Assembly (NCBI RefSeq): GCF_003952465.1
Contig: NZ_CP034448.1
Location: 7,045,001-7,109,000, forward strand
Direction: 5' to 3'
DNA from: Mesorhizobium sp. M1B.F.Ca.ET.045.04.1.1
GTDB lineage: Bacteria > Pseudomonadota > Alphaproteobacteria > Rhizobiales > Rhizobiaceae
Length of the DNA stretch: 64,000 nucleotides
The position numbers were made by a program, and so were the translations under genes. The notes beneath the pieces are model-generated. The model was not told the origin of the DNA, ran no database searches, and worked only from the letters and a program-made list of their open reading frames with translations. Below are positions 17,162-25,891 of the stretch, one piece after another (the stretch's first letter is position 1; each line of letters begins with the position of its first letter).

Positions 17162-17565
17162 GCTTGGCCCCCTTTCACACCCCCGTCCCTTTTCGCCCAA
17201 ACGCCTGAAGCCAGAAAGGCCTGGATCCACCAGAGCCCCGTTAGCGGTATCGCGCAAATCACAAAATGTAAAAAAAATCTCAAAATGTAAAAAATATGTC
17301 CCTCGCAGAAACGCTATGCCGCAGCGATTTCAGCGCGGCTTCTTTTCAGTGGTCTCAACGCGGCTTTCACGTCCTTTGCCCCCCAAAACCAACGACCTCG
17401 CACGGGCACAAAGCTCGCCGACCATCATTATTGATTTTTGGGGTACCAAGCCTAGACGAGCAGGCCGGACCGCGGAATACATCATTTGTAGCTAGAACGC
17501 AGTCCGTTTTCTGTCCGTTAGCCCTGACGTCGGCTCATCCGTAAGGCGTATTGCCGGGCAGACCC
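17162..17565. other. Intergenic region upstream of the RTX gene
   Basis: About 400 bp without a convincing gene, holding the leftward promoter of the RTX gene and the end of the acyl-CoA synthetase gene. The only structure seen is an AT-rich direct repeat, listed separately. Short reading frames here have no recognisable content. Confidence 0.5.
17262..17295. promoter_or_regulatory. AT-rich direct repeat CAAAATGTAAAAAA x2
   Basis: Two copies of CAAAATGTAAAAAA start 19 bases apart, about 100-130 bp upstream of the RTX start, in otherwise GC-rich DNA. This could be a binding site for an AT-preferring regulator (Ros/MucR type is one possibility) or simply an AT-rich UP-like element. Confidence 0.4.
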
Positions 17566-19326
17566 TCATGCCGTCTTCTGCGCCACCAGCCCCAGTTCCT
17601 CGACCATCGCCTCGCGCATCAGGAATTTCTGCGGCTTGCCGGTCACCGTCATCGGCAATTCGGTGCGGAAGCGGATATAGCGCGGCACCTTGTAGTGCGC
17701 GATCTGGCCAGCGCAGAAGGCCTTGATCTCCTCAGCGGTGGCGATCTGGCCGGGTTTCAGCACGATCCAGGCGCAGAGCTCCTCGCCATATTTGTCGTCG
17801 GGTATGCCGAAGACCTGCACTTCCTTGACCTTCGGATGACGGTAGAGGAATTCCTCGACCTCGCGCGGATAGACATTCTCGCCACCGCGGATGACCATGT
17901 CCTTCACCCGGCCGACAATGTTGCAATAGCCTTCGGCGTCTATTGTTGCGAGGTCGCCGGTGTGCATCCAGCCGTCGGCGTCGACCGCCTCGCGCGTCTT
18001 CTCCGCGTCGTCCCAATAGCCCTTCATCACCGAATAGCCGCGCGTGCAGAGCTCGCCCGGCTCGGCGACCGCGACGGTCGCGCCATCGGCGCCGATCGCC
18101 TTCACCTCGACATGCGGATGGATGCGGCCGACGGTGGAAACGCGCTTTTCCAGCGGATCGTCGACGCTGCTCTGGAAGGAGACAGGGCTGGTCTCGGTCA
18201 TGCCATAGGCGATGGTGACCTCCGACATATTCATCAGCGAAACGACCTTCTTCATCACCTCGATCGGGCATGGCGAGCCGGCCATGATGCCGGTGCGCAG
18301 GCTCGAAAGATCAAAGGTCGAGAAATCGGCATGGTCGAGCATGGCGACGAACATGGTCGGCACGCCATAAACGCCGGTGCAGCGCTCCTGCGCGATCGCC
18401 TTGAGCGTGGCGCCGGCGTCAAAACCTTCGCCTGGGAAGACCATGGTCGCGCCCTTGGTGACGCAGCCCATCGTGCCCATCGACATGCCGAAGCAGTGAT
18501 AGAGCGGCACCGGGATGCAAAGCCGGTCGTCGACGGTGAGCTTGATCGCCGAGGTGACGAAATTGCCGTTGTTGACGATGTTCAGGTGGGTGAGCGTCGC
18601 TCCCTTCGGCGCGCCGGTCGTGCCGGAGGTGAACTGGATGTTGATGGCCTCGTTCGGCTTCAGGCTTTCAGAGATGCGGTCGAGGCTGTCATGCTCGTCG
18701 CGTCCGGCCATCGCAAGCACATCGCCGAAATTGAACATGCCTGGCGAGTTGTCGTCGCCCATGCAGATGACGATCTTCAGCGCCGGCAGCTTCCTTGCCT
18801 TGAGCTTGCCCGGCTCGGCTGTGGCGATCTCCGGCGCCAGCGTCTCGATCATACCGAGATAGTCGGACGTCTTGAACTGGACCGCCGTAACCAGCGCCTT
18901 GCAGCCGGCTTTGTTCAGAGCATATTCCAGCTCGGTCAGCCGATAGGCCGGGTTGATGTTGACCAGAATCAGGCCGATGCGCGCGGTGGCGAATTGCGTC
19001 ACCAGCCATTCCCAACGGTTGGGCGACCAGATGCCGACGCGATCGCTCTTCTCCAGGCCCAGGGCCAGGAAGCCGGCGGCCAAAGCGTCGACCGCGTCCG
19101 ACAGCTCGCTCCAGGTGAAGCGCTTGTCCTGGCCGACGAAGATGGCGGCGTCGAGCGTGGCGTATTTGCTCACCGTGTCGGAAAACAGTTCCGGAATGGT
19201 CTTGTCGAGCAAGGGCACCGAGCGGTCGCCCGAGACGTGCGCCCTGCCGTCCACCGGAGCAATGAAGGTGCCTCCGCGCCCCCGCAGATTGGTGGCGCTT
19301 TTGAGCTCGTCGAGATTGATCGCCAT
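17566..19326 (-). CDS. AMP-binding acyl-CoA synthetase (ACSF2-like)
   Basis: A 586-aa adenylate-forming enzyme that activates a carboxylic (probably fatty) acid with ATP and joins it to CoA. Core motifs are present: the P-loop FTSGTTGAPKGATLTH, IAYGMTETSP, GWMHTGDLATID and RVKDMVIRGGENVYPREVEE, and the catalytic lysine in PMTVTGKPQKF near the C-terminus. Length and motif spelling resemble medium-chain ACSF2-type synthetases. It stands alone between an RTX gene and the his genes, so the substrate is not given by context. Confidence 0.9.
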   Translation of the reverse strand: MAINLDELKSATNLRGRGGTFIAPVDGRAHVSGDRSVPLLDKTIPELFSDTVSKYATLDAAIFVGQDKRFTWSELSDAVDALAAGFLALGLEKSDRVGIWSPNRWEWLVTQFATARIGLILVNINPAYRLTELEYALNKAGCKALVTAVQFKTSDYLGMIETLAPEIATAEPGKLKARKLPALKIVICMGDDNSPGMFNFGDVLAMAGRDEHDSLDRISESLKPNEAINIQFTSGTTGAPKGATLTHLNIVNNGNFVTSAIKLTVDDRLCIPVPLYHCFGMSMGTMGCVTKGATMVFPGEGFDAGATLKAIAQERCTGVYGVPTMFVAMLDHADFSTFDLSSLRTGIMAGSPCPIEVMKKVVSLMNMSEVTIAYGMTETSPVSFQSSVDDPLEKRVSTVGRIHPHVEVKAIGADGATVAVAEPGELCTRGYSVMKGYWDDAEKTREAVDADGWMHTGDLATIDAEGYCNIVGRVKDMVIRGGENVYPREVEEFLYRHPKVKEVQVFGIPDDKYGEELCAWIVLKPGQIATAEEIKAFCAGQIAHYKVPRYIRFRTELPMTVTGKPQKFLMREAMVEELGLVAQKTA

Positions 19327-19390
19327 CGCCGTCTCCTCCCGGGATGAGTGAGCCTATCAGCCGATGGCGGCGGTGGAAATCCGCCAAAGG

Positions 19391-19525
19391 TCCCCTCCCC
19401 CTCGAGGGGAGGGGTGGCCAGCCGCCGAAGGCGGATGAACGGGAGGGGTCCTTGCGGCAGTGCTCGACGTGAGACGACCCCACCCGCCACGCTTCGCGAG
19501 GCACCCTCCCCTCAAGGGGGAGGGA
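19391..19525. repeat. Mosaic inverted-repeat element, CCCCTCCCC/GGGGAGGGG type
   Basis: An intergenic element of about 135 bp bounded by a CCCTCCCCCTCGAGGGGAGG hairpin and an inverted CCCTCCCCTCAAGGGGGAGGG hairpin, between hisG and the acyl-CoA synthetase gene. It shares the arm-core-arm design of the other mosaic elements in this window, and its right end overlaps the last codons of hisG. Confidence 0.65.
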
Positions 19526-20204
19526 TTCTTGCGGCGATTTCGCGCAACTGCGCCTCATCGGCCGCGTCGCGCTGCTTCTTCGAAGCCACCAGGCAGGCCT
19601 GCGACTTCAGGATCACGCCGTCGCCCAGCACCTTGAGATGGTTGGCGCGCAGCGTCGAGCCGGTGGTGGTGATGTCGACGATGACGTCCGCCAGGCCGGC
19701 CGCCGGCGCGCCTTCGGTGGCGCCGAGGCTCTCGACGATGCGGTAGACCTGGATGCCGTGTTTCAATGAAAAGAACTGCTGCGTCAGCCGCCAGTATTTG
19801 GTGGCGATCCTGAGCCGCCTGCCGTGACGCTGGCGGAAATCGGCGGCGACATCGTCGAGATCGGTCATGGTGTCGACGTCGAGCCAGATGTCGGGCACCG
19901 CCACCACGACGTCGGCATGGCCGAAGCCGAGGCGGGCGACGATCTCGGCGCGCGCTTCCCAGTCGGCAAGGTTCTCGCGCAGCAGGTCCTCGCCGGTGAT
20001 GCCGAGATCGACCGCGCCCTGGCCGATCTCGCCGGCAATCTCGGAAGCCGAGAGGAAGGCCACTTCGACATTGTCGAGCCCGTCGATGCGTGCGCGGTAT
20101 TTGCGGTCGTCCTGCGGCAGCGTGACCGCGAGGCCGGCCTTGGCCAGGACTTCCAGCGACTGCTCCTTGAGACGGCCTTTCGACGGGATTGCCAGCGTGA
20201 TCAT
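19512..20204 (-). CDS. hisG: ATP phosphoribosyltransferase catalytic subunit HisG (short form)
   Basis: A 230-aa protein catalysing the first step of histidine synthesis, condensing ATP with PRPP. It begins ITLAIPSKGRLKEQSLEVLA and has GAVDLGITGEDLLREN and the PRPP loop VDITTTGSTLRANHL. It lacks the C-terminal ACT-like regulatory domain of long HisG and so needs HisZ, whose gene overlaps it by four bases immediately upstream. The last codons lie within the hairpin of an adjacent repeat element. Confidence 0.96.
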   Translation of the reverse strand: MITLAIPSKGRLKEQSLEVLAKAGLAVTLPQDDRKYRARIDGLDNVEVAFLSASEIAGEIGQGAVDLGITGEDLLRENLADWEARAEIVARLGFGHADVVVAVPDIWLDVDTMTDLDDVAADFRQRHGRRLRIATKYWRLTQQFFSLKHGIQVYRIVESLGATEGAPAAGLADVIVDITTTGSTLRANHLKVLGDGVILKSQACLVASKKQRDAADEAQLREIAARIPPP

Positions 20205-21322
20205 TTCGCGCCCTCCCGCAAGGCTTCGATGCGGTCGAGCCAGACCGAGAAGCCGACGCCGGGGATCGGCTTCTTGGCACCGAGCAGCGTCAGCAGCCGA
20301 TCGTAGCGGCCGCCGCCGACCAGCGGCCGGTCAGCGTTTTCGGCCGCGATCTCGAAGACCAAGCCGGTGTAATAGTCGAGCGGGCGGCCGAAGGCGGCGT
20401 CATAGCGGATCTTTTTGATCGGCAGGCCATGTGCCGCAACCGCCTCGGCGCGGGCGGCGAAATTCTCCAGCGCGGCGCCCAGCGACAGGCCGGCATCGGC
20501 GGCGAATTTTTCGAGTGCTGCGGTCGCGCCACCCAGCGCGACGTCGATCTCGAGAAAGCCTTTCAGCGCCGAGAACGCTTCGTCGGACAACCGCACGCTG
20601 CGCAGTTGCGCCTTCTCGATCAGGCGCCGCGCGATATCGGCCGGCGCGCGGCCGGATGAAGCGGACAGCCCGGCCTCCTCCATGCCGGCGGCGATATGCT
20701 CGGCGAGAGCTTCCGCATCGCCATCGAGCACCAGCGTGGCCACCGGACCCGAGAGCTGGCTGTTGCGCGGCGGGTTGGCGAGGTCGGCAAGAGCCGCCTC
20801 CAGCATCGCCACCGAGCCGAAGGCGCGGGCGAGGCGCATGCGCCAGCCGCGCGGCAGACCGAGTGCCGCCAGCACCGCCTCGAACAGGGTCTGGTCGCCG
20901 AGCGTGATGGCGAGCGGCTGTCCAGGCAGCACCAACGAGAGCAGAGCATGCGCGTCGGCCAGCGAGCGGGCATCGGCCGCTGCGATATCGCGGTCGCCGA
21001 GATCCTCGATGCCGGCCTGGAAGAACTCATTGCCGCCCTCGCGGCGCTGGCGGAACACTTCGCCGAGATAGGAGTAGCGGCGCGGCGTGCCGGCCTGGCT
21101 GGCGATGTGGTCGAGGCAGACAGGAATTGTGAATTCCGGTCTGAGGCACAGCGTCTTGCCGGTCTCGCTCTCGGTGAGGAAGATGCGGCGGCGCAGGTCT
21201 TCGCCGGCCATGTCGAGGAACGGATCGGCCGGCTGCAGCACGGCGACTTCGACGGCGTGCGTGTCGCGCGCGGCGAAGAGTTTTACGATGTCGGCGGCGA
21301 TGGCGGGGTAGCGGGAGGTCAT
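20201..21322 (-). CDS. hisZ: ATP phosphoribosyltransferase regulatory subunit HisZ
   Basis: A 373-aa class II aminoacyl-tRNA-synthetase paralogue without tRNA charging activity. It has a HisRS-like core (TLCLRPEFTIPVCLDHIAS, FFQAGIEDLG, DYYTGLVFEI, VGGGRYDRLLTLLG) but no anticodon-binding domain. It forms the hetero-octamer with short HisG and carries the histidine feedback site. The gene overlaps hisG by four bases and lies downstream of hisS. Confidence 0.94.
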   Translation of the reverse strand: MTSRYPAIAADIVKLFAARDTHAVEVAVLQPADPFLDMAGEDLRRRIFLTESETGKTLCLRPEFTIPVCLDHIASQAGTPRRYSYLGEVFRQRREGGNEFFQAGIEDLGDRDIAAADARSLADAHALLSLVLPGQPLAITLGDQTLFEAVLAALGLPRGWRMRLARAFGSVAMLEAALADLANPPRNSQLSGPVATLVLDGDAEALAEHIAAGMEEAGLSASSGRAPADIARRLIEKAQLRSVRLSDEAFSALKGFLEIDVALGGATAALEKFAADAGLSLGAALENFAARAEAVAAHGLPIKKIRYDAAFGRPLDYYTGLVFEIAAENADRPLVGGGRYDRLLTLLGAKKPIPGVGFSVWLDRIEALREGAK

Positions 21323-21336
21323 GCGGCACGCCCTTC

Positions 21337-21485
21337 CCTTCTCCCCTTGTGGGAGAAGGTGGATTGGCGCGAAGCGCCAAGACGGATGAGGGGTGCGCGA
21401 CGGAGTGAGACGCTGGCGCTCCCTGGAACACCCCTCATCCGACCGAGCTTCGCTCGGCCACCTTCTCCCACAAGGGGAGAAGGGG
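21337..21485. repeat. Mosaic inverted-repeat element, CCTTGTGGGAGAAGG type, copy 1
   Basis: A CTTCTCCCCTTGTGGGAGAAG-like hairpin followed by GACGGATGAGGGG, a variable core, then the inverse CCCCTCATCC and a matching hairpin. It fills the hisZ-hisS gap. A second copy with the same order lies at 23824-23967. Confidence 0.75.
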
Positions 21486-21496
21486 AGGTCGGCGCC

Positions 21497-23077
21497 CTAC
21501 TTCCCACGTGCCCGCTCCTCAGCCTGCGCCGCCAGGATCTTCTTCACCTCACCAACCAGATCGCCTTCCGCCACCGTCACCTGCGCCGGCCGTGCCGCCC
21601 GCCATTCGGCGTTGTCGGCGATCTCGGCCGACATGCGCGCGCCTTCGATCAGGTCCTTGACCTGCACCTCGCCCTTGGCGCGCTCGTCGCCGCCCTGGAT
21701 GATGGCGATCGGGCTGCCGCGGCGGTCGGCATATTTCAACTGCGCCTTCATGCCGGCGCCGCCGAGATACATTTCGGAGCGGATGCCGGCGGCGCGCAGC
21801 CCGGCGACCATCTTCTGGTAACGACCGAGGCTTTCCGTGTCCTTGTCCATGACCAGAACGACGACCGGAGCAATGACATCGGAGGTGTCGAGCTTGCCGA
21901 GGTTCTTCAGCGCCGTCATCAGCCGGGAGACACCGATCGAGAAGCCGGTCGCCGGCACCGGCTCACCGCGGAAGCGCGAGACCAGCCCGTCATAGCGGCC
22001 GCCGCCGCCGACCGAGCCGAAGCGCACGATCTGGCCATCTTCATTTGGGATCTCGGCCAGAAGCTCGGCCTCGAAAACCGGACCGGTGTAATATTCGAGG
22101 CCGCGTACCACGGAGGGGTCAATCAAAATCCGTTGAGAACCATACCCCGCCGCTTCGCAAAGCTCCGCAATCTCCAGTAACTCTTGGGCGCCCGCCTTCC
22201 ATGCATCGTTTCTTGCGGCGTGGCGTGAAACTTTTGCACTTAACACATTGTCATAGAATCGGCTGCCGTCTCCGGTGCGTTTCATATCCGACAGGTCGCG
22301 ATTGTTAGTGTCAGAAACCGGGGAAAGATCGTGGATCTCAGCAGTCGCGGTTAGTACGATGGTCTGCTGCTCTTCATTTAGCCCGGCGCCTTTGGTGAAG
22401 TCGCCGCTTTCGTCTTTACGTCCAGCACCAAGCAATAAACGCACGCCTTCCGGGCCAAGCTTGTCCAGCTTGTCGATGGCGCGCAGCACCGTCAGCCGGC
22501 GGCCGGCGTTCTGATCGCCGCCGAGGCCGATCGCCTCCAGCACGCCGTCCAGCACCTTGCGGTTGTTGACGCGGATGACGTAGTCGCCGCGTTTGATGCC
22601 GAGCGCCTCCATCACGTCGGCCATCATCATCGCCATTTCAGCGTCCGCCGCGACGCCCGGCGTGCCGATCGTGTCGGCGTCGAACTGCATGAACTGGCGG
22701 AAGCGGCCGGGGCCGGGCTTCTCGTTGCGGAACACCCAGCCGGAGCGGTAGCTGCGATAGGGCTTCGGCAGGCGGTCGTAATTCTCGGCGACGAAACGCG
22801 CCGTCGGCGCGGTCAGGTCATAGCGCAGCGACAGCCACTGGTCGTCGTCGTCCTGGAACGAGAACACGCCCTCGTTCGGCCGGTCCTGGTCGGGCAGGAA
22901 TTTGCCGAGCGCGTCGGTGTATTCGATCATCGGCTGGTCGACCGGCTCGAAACCGTAAAGCTCATAGACCGACCGGATGGTCGCCATCATCTTCTCGACG
23001 GCGCGGATGTCTTCGGCGCTGCGGTCGGCAAAACCGCGCGGCAATCGCGCTTTCGTCTTTTCCGATTTGTCGGCCAT
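21497..23077 (-). CDS. hisS: Histidyl-tRNA synthetase
   Basis: A 526-aa class II synthetase that charges tRNA-His. Motif 2 region FVFRNEKPGPGRFRQFMQFD-like, histidine A motif (GLEYYTGPVFEAEL region), GGGGRYDGLV, and the C-terminal anticodon-binding domain (VLVMDKDTESLGRYQKMVAG). It is of the alphaproteobacterial type and is followed by hisZ and hisG, an order common in Mesorhizobium. Starts at the ATG at 23077. Confidence 0.95.
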   Translation of the reverse strand: MADKSEKTKARLPRGFADRSAEDIRAVEKMMATIRSVYELYGFEPVDQPMIEYTDALGKFLPDQDRPNEGVFSFQDDDDQWLSLRYDLTAPTARFVAENYDRLPKPYRSYRSGWVFRNEKPGPGRFRQFMQFDADTIGTPGVAADAEMAMMMADVMEALGIKRGDYVIRVNNRKVLDGVLEAIGLGGDQNAGRRLTVLRAIDKLDKLGPEGVRLLLGAGRKDESGDFTKGAGLNEEQQTIVLTATAEIHDLSPVSDTNNRDLSDMKRTGDGSRFYDNVLSAKVSRHAARNDAWKAGAQELLEIAELCEAAGYGSQRILIDPSVVRGLEYYTGPVFEAELLAEIPNEDGQIVRFGSVGGGGRYDGLVSRFRGEPVPATGFSIGVSRLMTALKNLGKLDTSDVIAPVVVLVMDKDTESLGRYQKMVAGLRAAGIRSEMYLGGAGMKAQLKYADRRGSPIAIIQGGDERAKGEVQVKDLIEGARMSAEIADNAEWRAARPAQVTVAEGDLVGEVKKILAAQAEERARGK

Positions 23078-23111
23078 GTGCAGGTACTCGGCGTTTCGTG
23101 ATGCGCCACGG

Positions 23112-23127
23112 ATAGGAAATTTCCTAT
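23112..23127. promoter_or_regulatory. Perfect 16-bp palindrome ATAGGAAATTTCCTAT upstream of hisS
   Basis: An exact inverted repeat 35-50 bp before the hisS start codon, in the expected promoter or leader. It may be an operator for a dimeric regulator. I do not recognise the motif. There is no gene between it and repeat element 23235-23405. Confidence 0.5.
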
Positions 23128-23234
23128 ATCCAAGGCGCGCGTGTCCTACCCGATGCCGGTTAGTGCGGCAAGGGTTTGCCGCCTAGCCCGCAGAGAGGTC
23201 AGGAACCGTTCGATAGTTTGCAGTCGTCGCGCTG

Positions 23235-23405
23235 CCCCTCATCCGCCTGCCGGCACCTTTTCCCCGTATAGTGACGGGGAGAAGGAGGAGACTTCGGAGC
23301 TGGCGCCACAGCTCCGATGTTGGCGATTGGCGAAACCGGCGACAGCAGCGTCCTTCTCCCCGTCACTATACGGGGAGAAGTGCCCGGCAGGGCGATGAGG
23401 GGCGG
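23235..23405. repeat. Mosaic inverted-repeat element, GTATAGTGACGGGGAG type, copy 1
   Basis: Both ends carry CCCCTCATC...GCCGGCA plus a self-complementary TCCCCGTATAGTGACGGGGA hairpin, inverted with respect to each other around a core containing TTGGCGAAACCGGCGACAGC. Close copies lie at 26893-27060 and 39096-39262. The whole element can fold into a long cruciform or dumbbell. Confidence 0.8.
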
Positions 23406-23572
23406 CGCCAGCGACCGAAGACTAGCGCCAATCTCCATCCTCGAAAGTTTCGAGACGCTCCAACTCCTCGAAACAAAACCTCAGCAAGAACGAAACAATT
23501 CCGCCATCGGCGCGGCATGCTGCAGACACAATCGAAGGCCATAAAGCGCGCCGAAACACGGGGTTCGGGGTT

Positions 23573-23812
23573 ATGACCACGGCGCAAGACATCATCGAGA
23601 GCGGTAAGCCAGCCGCCAGGCTGCGGCCTGCCGACAGTTTCGCGCCGAAGCAGGCGCAACAGCCGGCCGGGCCGTTCGAGGTTGCGGCGGAAGCGCGCAA
23701 GCCGACGGTGCGCGACGCGCTGGTGACCGGGTTGCTGGTGATCTACCCCGCCTTCGCGGCCGTGGCGGCCATCATTGCCGGGCTGTTCCTGGCCGGCGCC
23801 GGCGGCGCTTGA
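23573..23812 (+). CDS. Small single-pass membrane protein, unknown
   Basis: A 79-aa protein with a polar, Pro/Ala-rich first half and one strong hydrophobic segment near the C-terminus (VTGLLVIYPAFAAVAAIIAG). No family is recognised. It has codon composition like its neighbours and lies alone between two mosaic repeats. The start ATG is plausible but has no strong ribosome site. Confidence 0.5.
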   Translation: MTTAQDIIESGKPAARLRPADSFAPKQAQQPAGPFEVAAEARKPTVRDALVTGLLVIYPAFAAVAAIIAGLFLAGAGGA

Positions 23813-23823
23813 TTGCACCCTGA

Positions 23824-23967
23824 CCTTCTCCCCTTGTGGGAGAAGGTGGATCGCGGCGCAGCGCCGAGACGGATGAGGGGTGCTCCAGCGGAGTGAGGCG
23901 TCGGTGTTCCCTGGAACACCCCTCATCCGTCGCCTTCGGCGACACCTTCTCCCACAAGGGGAGAAGG
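23824..23967. repeat. Mosaic inverted-repeat element, CCTTGTGGGAGAAGG type, copy 2
   Basis: Same arms and order as 21337-21485: hairpin, GACGGATGAGGGG, core, CCCCTCATCCGTC, inverted hairpin. It sits between the stop codons of two convergent genes. Confidence 0.75.
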
Positions 23968-23976
23968 GAAGCGCGT

Positions 23977-24615
23977 TCACTTCGGCCTTTTAAACCGCTT
24001 CCGTTCCGCTTCCACCTCCTTGCGGCAGACGCAGCCTTCGAGGTGGTCGTTGACCAACCCCATCGCCTGCATGAAGGCGTAGACGGTGGTCGGGCCGACG
24101 AAGCTCCAGCCGCGCTTCTTCAATTCCTTCGAGATCCTGACCGAGACCGCCGTCGTCGGATTGGCGCGCAGATGGGCGAGGTCGACGATTTCCGGCCGTT
24201 CGTCGGAGCCAGGCTCGAATTTCCAGAACCACGCCGCCAGCGAGCCGAATTCATCGACCATTTCGCGGGCGCGCCTGGCGTTGTTGATGGTCGAGACGAT
24301 CTTGCCGCGATGGCGGATGATGCCGGCATTGCCGAGCAGGCGTTCGACGTCCTTGTCGGTGAAGGTAGCCACCTTGTCGAAGTCGAAATTGGCGAAAGCC
24401 TCGCGGAAATTCTCGCGCTTGCGCAGGATGGTCAGCCAGGAGAGGCCTGATTGGAAACCTTCCAGGCAGATTTTTTCGAACAGCCGGCGATCGTCCGCCA
24501 CCGGCCGGCCCCATTCCTGATCGTGATAGTGGAGATAGTCCGGCAGATTGCCGTGCCAGAAGCAGCGCGCGATACCGTCGGGGCCGTCTAGCAGGCCGGC
24601 ATTTTCTTGTCCCAT
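23977..24615 (-). CDS. tag: DNA-3-methyladenine glycosylase I
   Basis: About 212 aa of the Tag family, which excises 3-methyladenine from alkylated DNA. The family hallmarks are ARCFWHGNLPDYLHYHDQEW, FEKICLEGFQSGLSWLTILR, KRENFREAFANFD and WSFVGPTTVYAFMQAMG. The late His and the C-x-C (NDHLEGCVCR) are the zinc-binding residues together with the early Cys/His. The start is the ATG at 24615 or a GTG two codons earlier. No neighbouring repair gene is visible. Confidence 0.93.
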   Translation of the reverse strand: MGQENAGLLDGPDGIARCFWHGNLPDYLHYHDQEWGRPVADDRRLFEKICLEGFQSGLSWLTILRKRENFREAFANFDFDKVATFTDKDVERLLGNAGIIRHRGKIVSTINNARRAREMVDEFGSLAAWFWKFEPGSDERPEIVDLAHLRANPTTAVSVRISKELKKRGWSFVGPTTVYAFMQAMGLVNDHLEGCVCRKEVEAERKRFKRPK

Positions 24616-24833
24616 CGCCACAAATCCGTTCGTTAATGCGCTTCAGCACCCGTTTTACCGTGGCTTTACCAGATTCCTGAACCGGCCGGTAACCACACCG
24701 AAATGTTTACTGACAAGTCGGCATTTTACGCATTCCGATTCATGTTTTGCTTGCCGCTCCGCGCCAAGGATCGCGAAATCCGAGGGCTCCTTCCCCGCTC
24801 TCGGCACGAGTTCGACGATCAAGGTGCGTTCCG

Positions 24834-25577
24834 ATGAAGACAGCGTTTTGTTTCCTGCTTGGCGCGGCGGCGGTTCTTGCCGCCGGCGCGACGACCTCTT
24901 TCGCCAATGACCGTTATGCCGACAGACCGCCGGTGATGGTGAGCCCCGATCTTTCGGCGCCCTGGGTGCTGCAGCTCGGCCATGCGCCGGGCATCGTGCG
25001 CCCGAGCCGCCAGGCAACGACACAGCAGCCGCTGCGGCGGCTTTTCCAGGCGCAGCCCGACCGGCAGCGCACAGCGGCCGTGCAGCAGCCTGCCAAACGC
25101 ATGGTGATGCGGCCGCAGATGAACCCGCTCTACCTGCCGCAGGAAGTCGCCTATGACGGCCCGCAGAAGCCAGGCACCATCGTCATCGATACCCACCAGA
25201 ACTTCCTCTTTCTGATCGAAAAGAACGGCAAGGCGCGGCGCTACGGCGTCGGCACCGGCAAGCCCGGCTTCGAGTGGTCGGGCACGCACAAGATCACCGA
25301 CAAGAAGGTGTGGCCGGACTGGCGCCCGCCGGCGGCGATGATCGCCCGCGAGGCGGCCAAGGGCCGCTACCTGCCCACCTATCTTGCCGGAGGCATCGAG
25401 AACCCGCTCGGCGCGCGCGCTCTCTATCTCGGCACCACCGAATACCGCATCCACGGCACCAACCAGCCATGGACGATTGGCGGCGCGGTGTCTTCCGGCT
25501 GCATCCGCATGCGCAACGAGGACGTCGTCGACCTTTACGAGCGTGTGAATGTCGGAACGACCGTCGAGGTGATATAG
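24834..25577 (+). CDS. L,D-transpeptidase (YkuD domain)
   Basis: A 247-aa exported protein that likely forms 3-3 peptidoglycan cross-links or anchors proteins to peptidoglycan. The N-terminus MKTAFCFLLGAAAVLAAGAT is a signal peptide. The YkuD domain spans about residues 115-247 with the catalytic signature IHGTNQPWTIGGAVSSGCIR, including the active Cys in SSGCIRM. Rhizobiales rely on L,D-transpeptidases for polar growth and carry many paralogues. It is followed by a strong terminator. Confidence 0.9.
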   Translation: MKTAFCFLLGAAAVLAAGATTSFANDRYADRPPVMVSPDLSAPWVLQLGHAPGIVRPSRQATTQQPLRRLFQAQPDRQRTAAVQQPAKRMVMRPQMNPLYLPQEVAYDGPQKPGTIVIDTHQNFLFLIEKNGKARRYGVGTGKPGFEWSGTHKITDKKVWPDWRPPAAMIAREAAKGRYLPTYLAGGIENPLGARALYLGTTEYRIHGTNQPWTIGGAVSSGCIRMRNEDVVDLYERVNVGTTVEVI

Positions 25578-25694
25578 TGACGGCGAATCAACCGGTTAGG
25601 CAGCGCCAAGCAGTTTTGGCGCATACTGTTGCCCTCAAGCCATAGCGCGCTTTTGGGAGACGTGCTTAGACTGGCAATGAGTTAACGGGGGACG

Positions 25695-25755
25695 GGCCGT
25701 GTGGGGATACGGCCAGTCACGAAAGGGCAGCACGGGAAACCGCGCTGCCCTTTTC
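25695..25755 (+). terminator. Two hairpins ending in a strong intrinsic terminator; possible small RNA 3' end
   Basis: GGCCGT/ACGGCC forms a first hairpin at 25695-25714. GGGCAGC/GCTGCCC with a GAAA-type loop and a T run forms a textbook terminator at 25724-25755. It lies 147 bp after the L,D-transpeptidase stop, which is unusually far, so it may end an independent small transcript starting near 25640. The region up to folD (25756-25891) shows no further structure. Confidence 0.7.
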
Positions 25756-25891
25756 GCTTTCATGCAGGTGCGACCTGGTCGTCACGACTGCGACAGGTCG
25801 CCCCGGAAGCACGGTGTTTCGTTTTCAGGGCTGATTTCCGGGCCATGCTCTGCTATTGCGGCGCACAATTCCCATGCCAAAGGTCCCAGCC

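Noticed and set aside
17551..19347. 598-codon frame on the plus strand
   Set aside because: It is antisense to the acyl-CoA synthetase, whose adenylation motifs are complete. The plus-strand product is His/Arg/Asp-rich low-complexity sequence typical of shadows.
23235..23405. CRISPR-like repeat pair
   Set aside because: The repeated units are inverted, only two per element, and there are no regular spacers. It is a palindromic intergenic element.
25640..25891. ZTP (pfl-type) riboswitch before folD
   Set aside because: The position would fit, but the conserved CCGCCUGGGC-type segment and the paired elements of that aptamer are absent. The hairpins are better explained as a terminator or small RNA.
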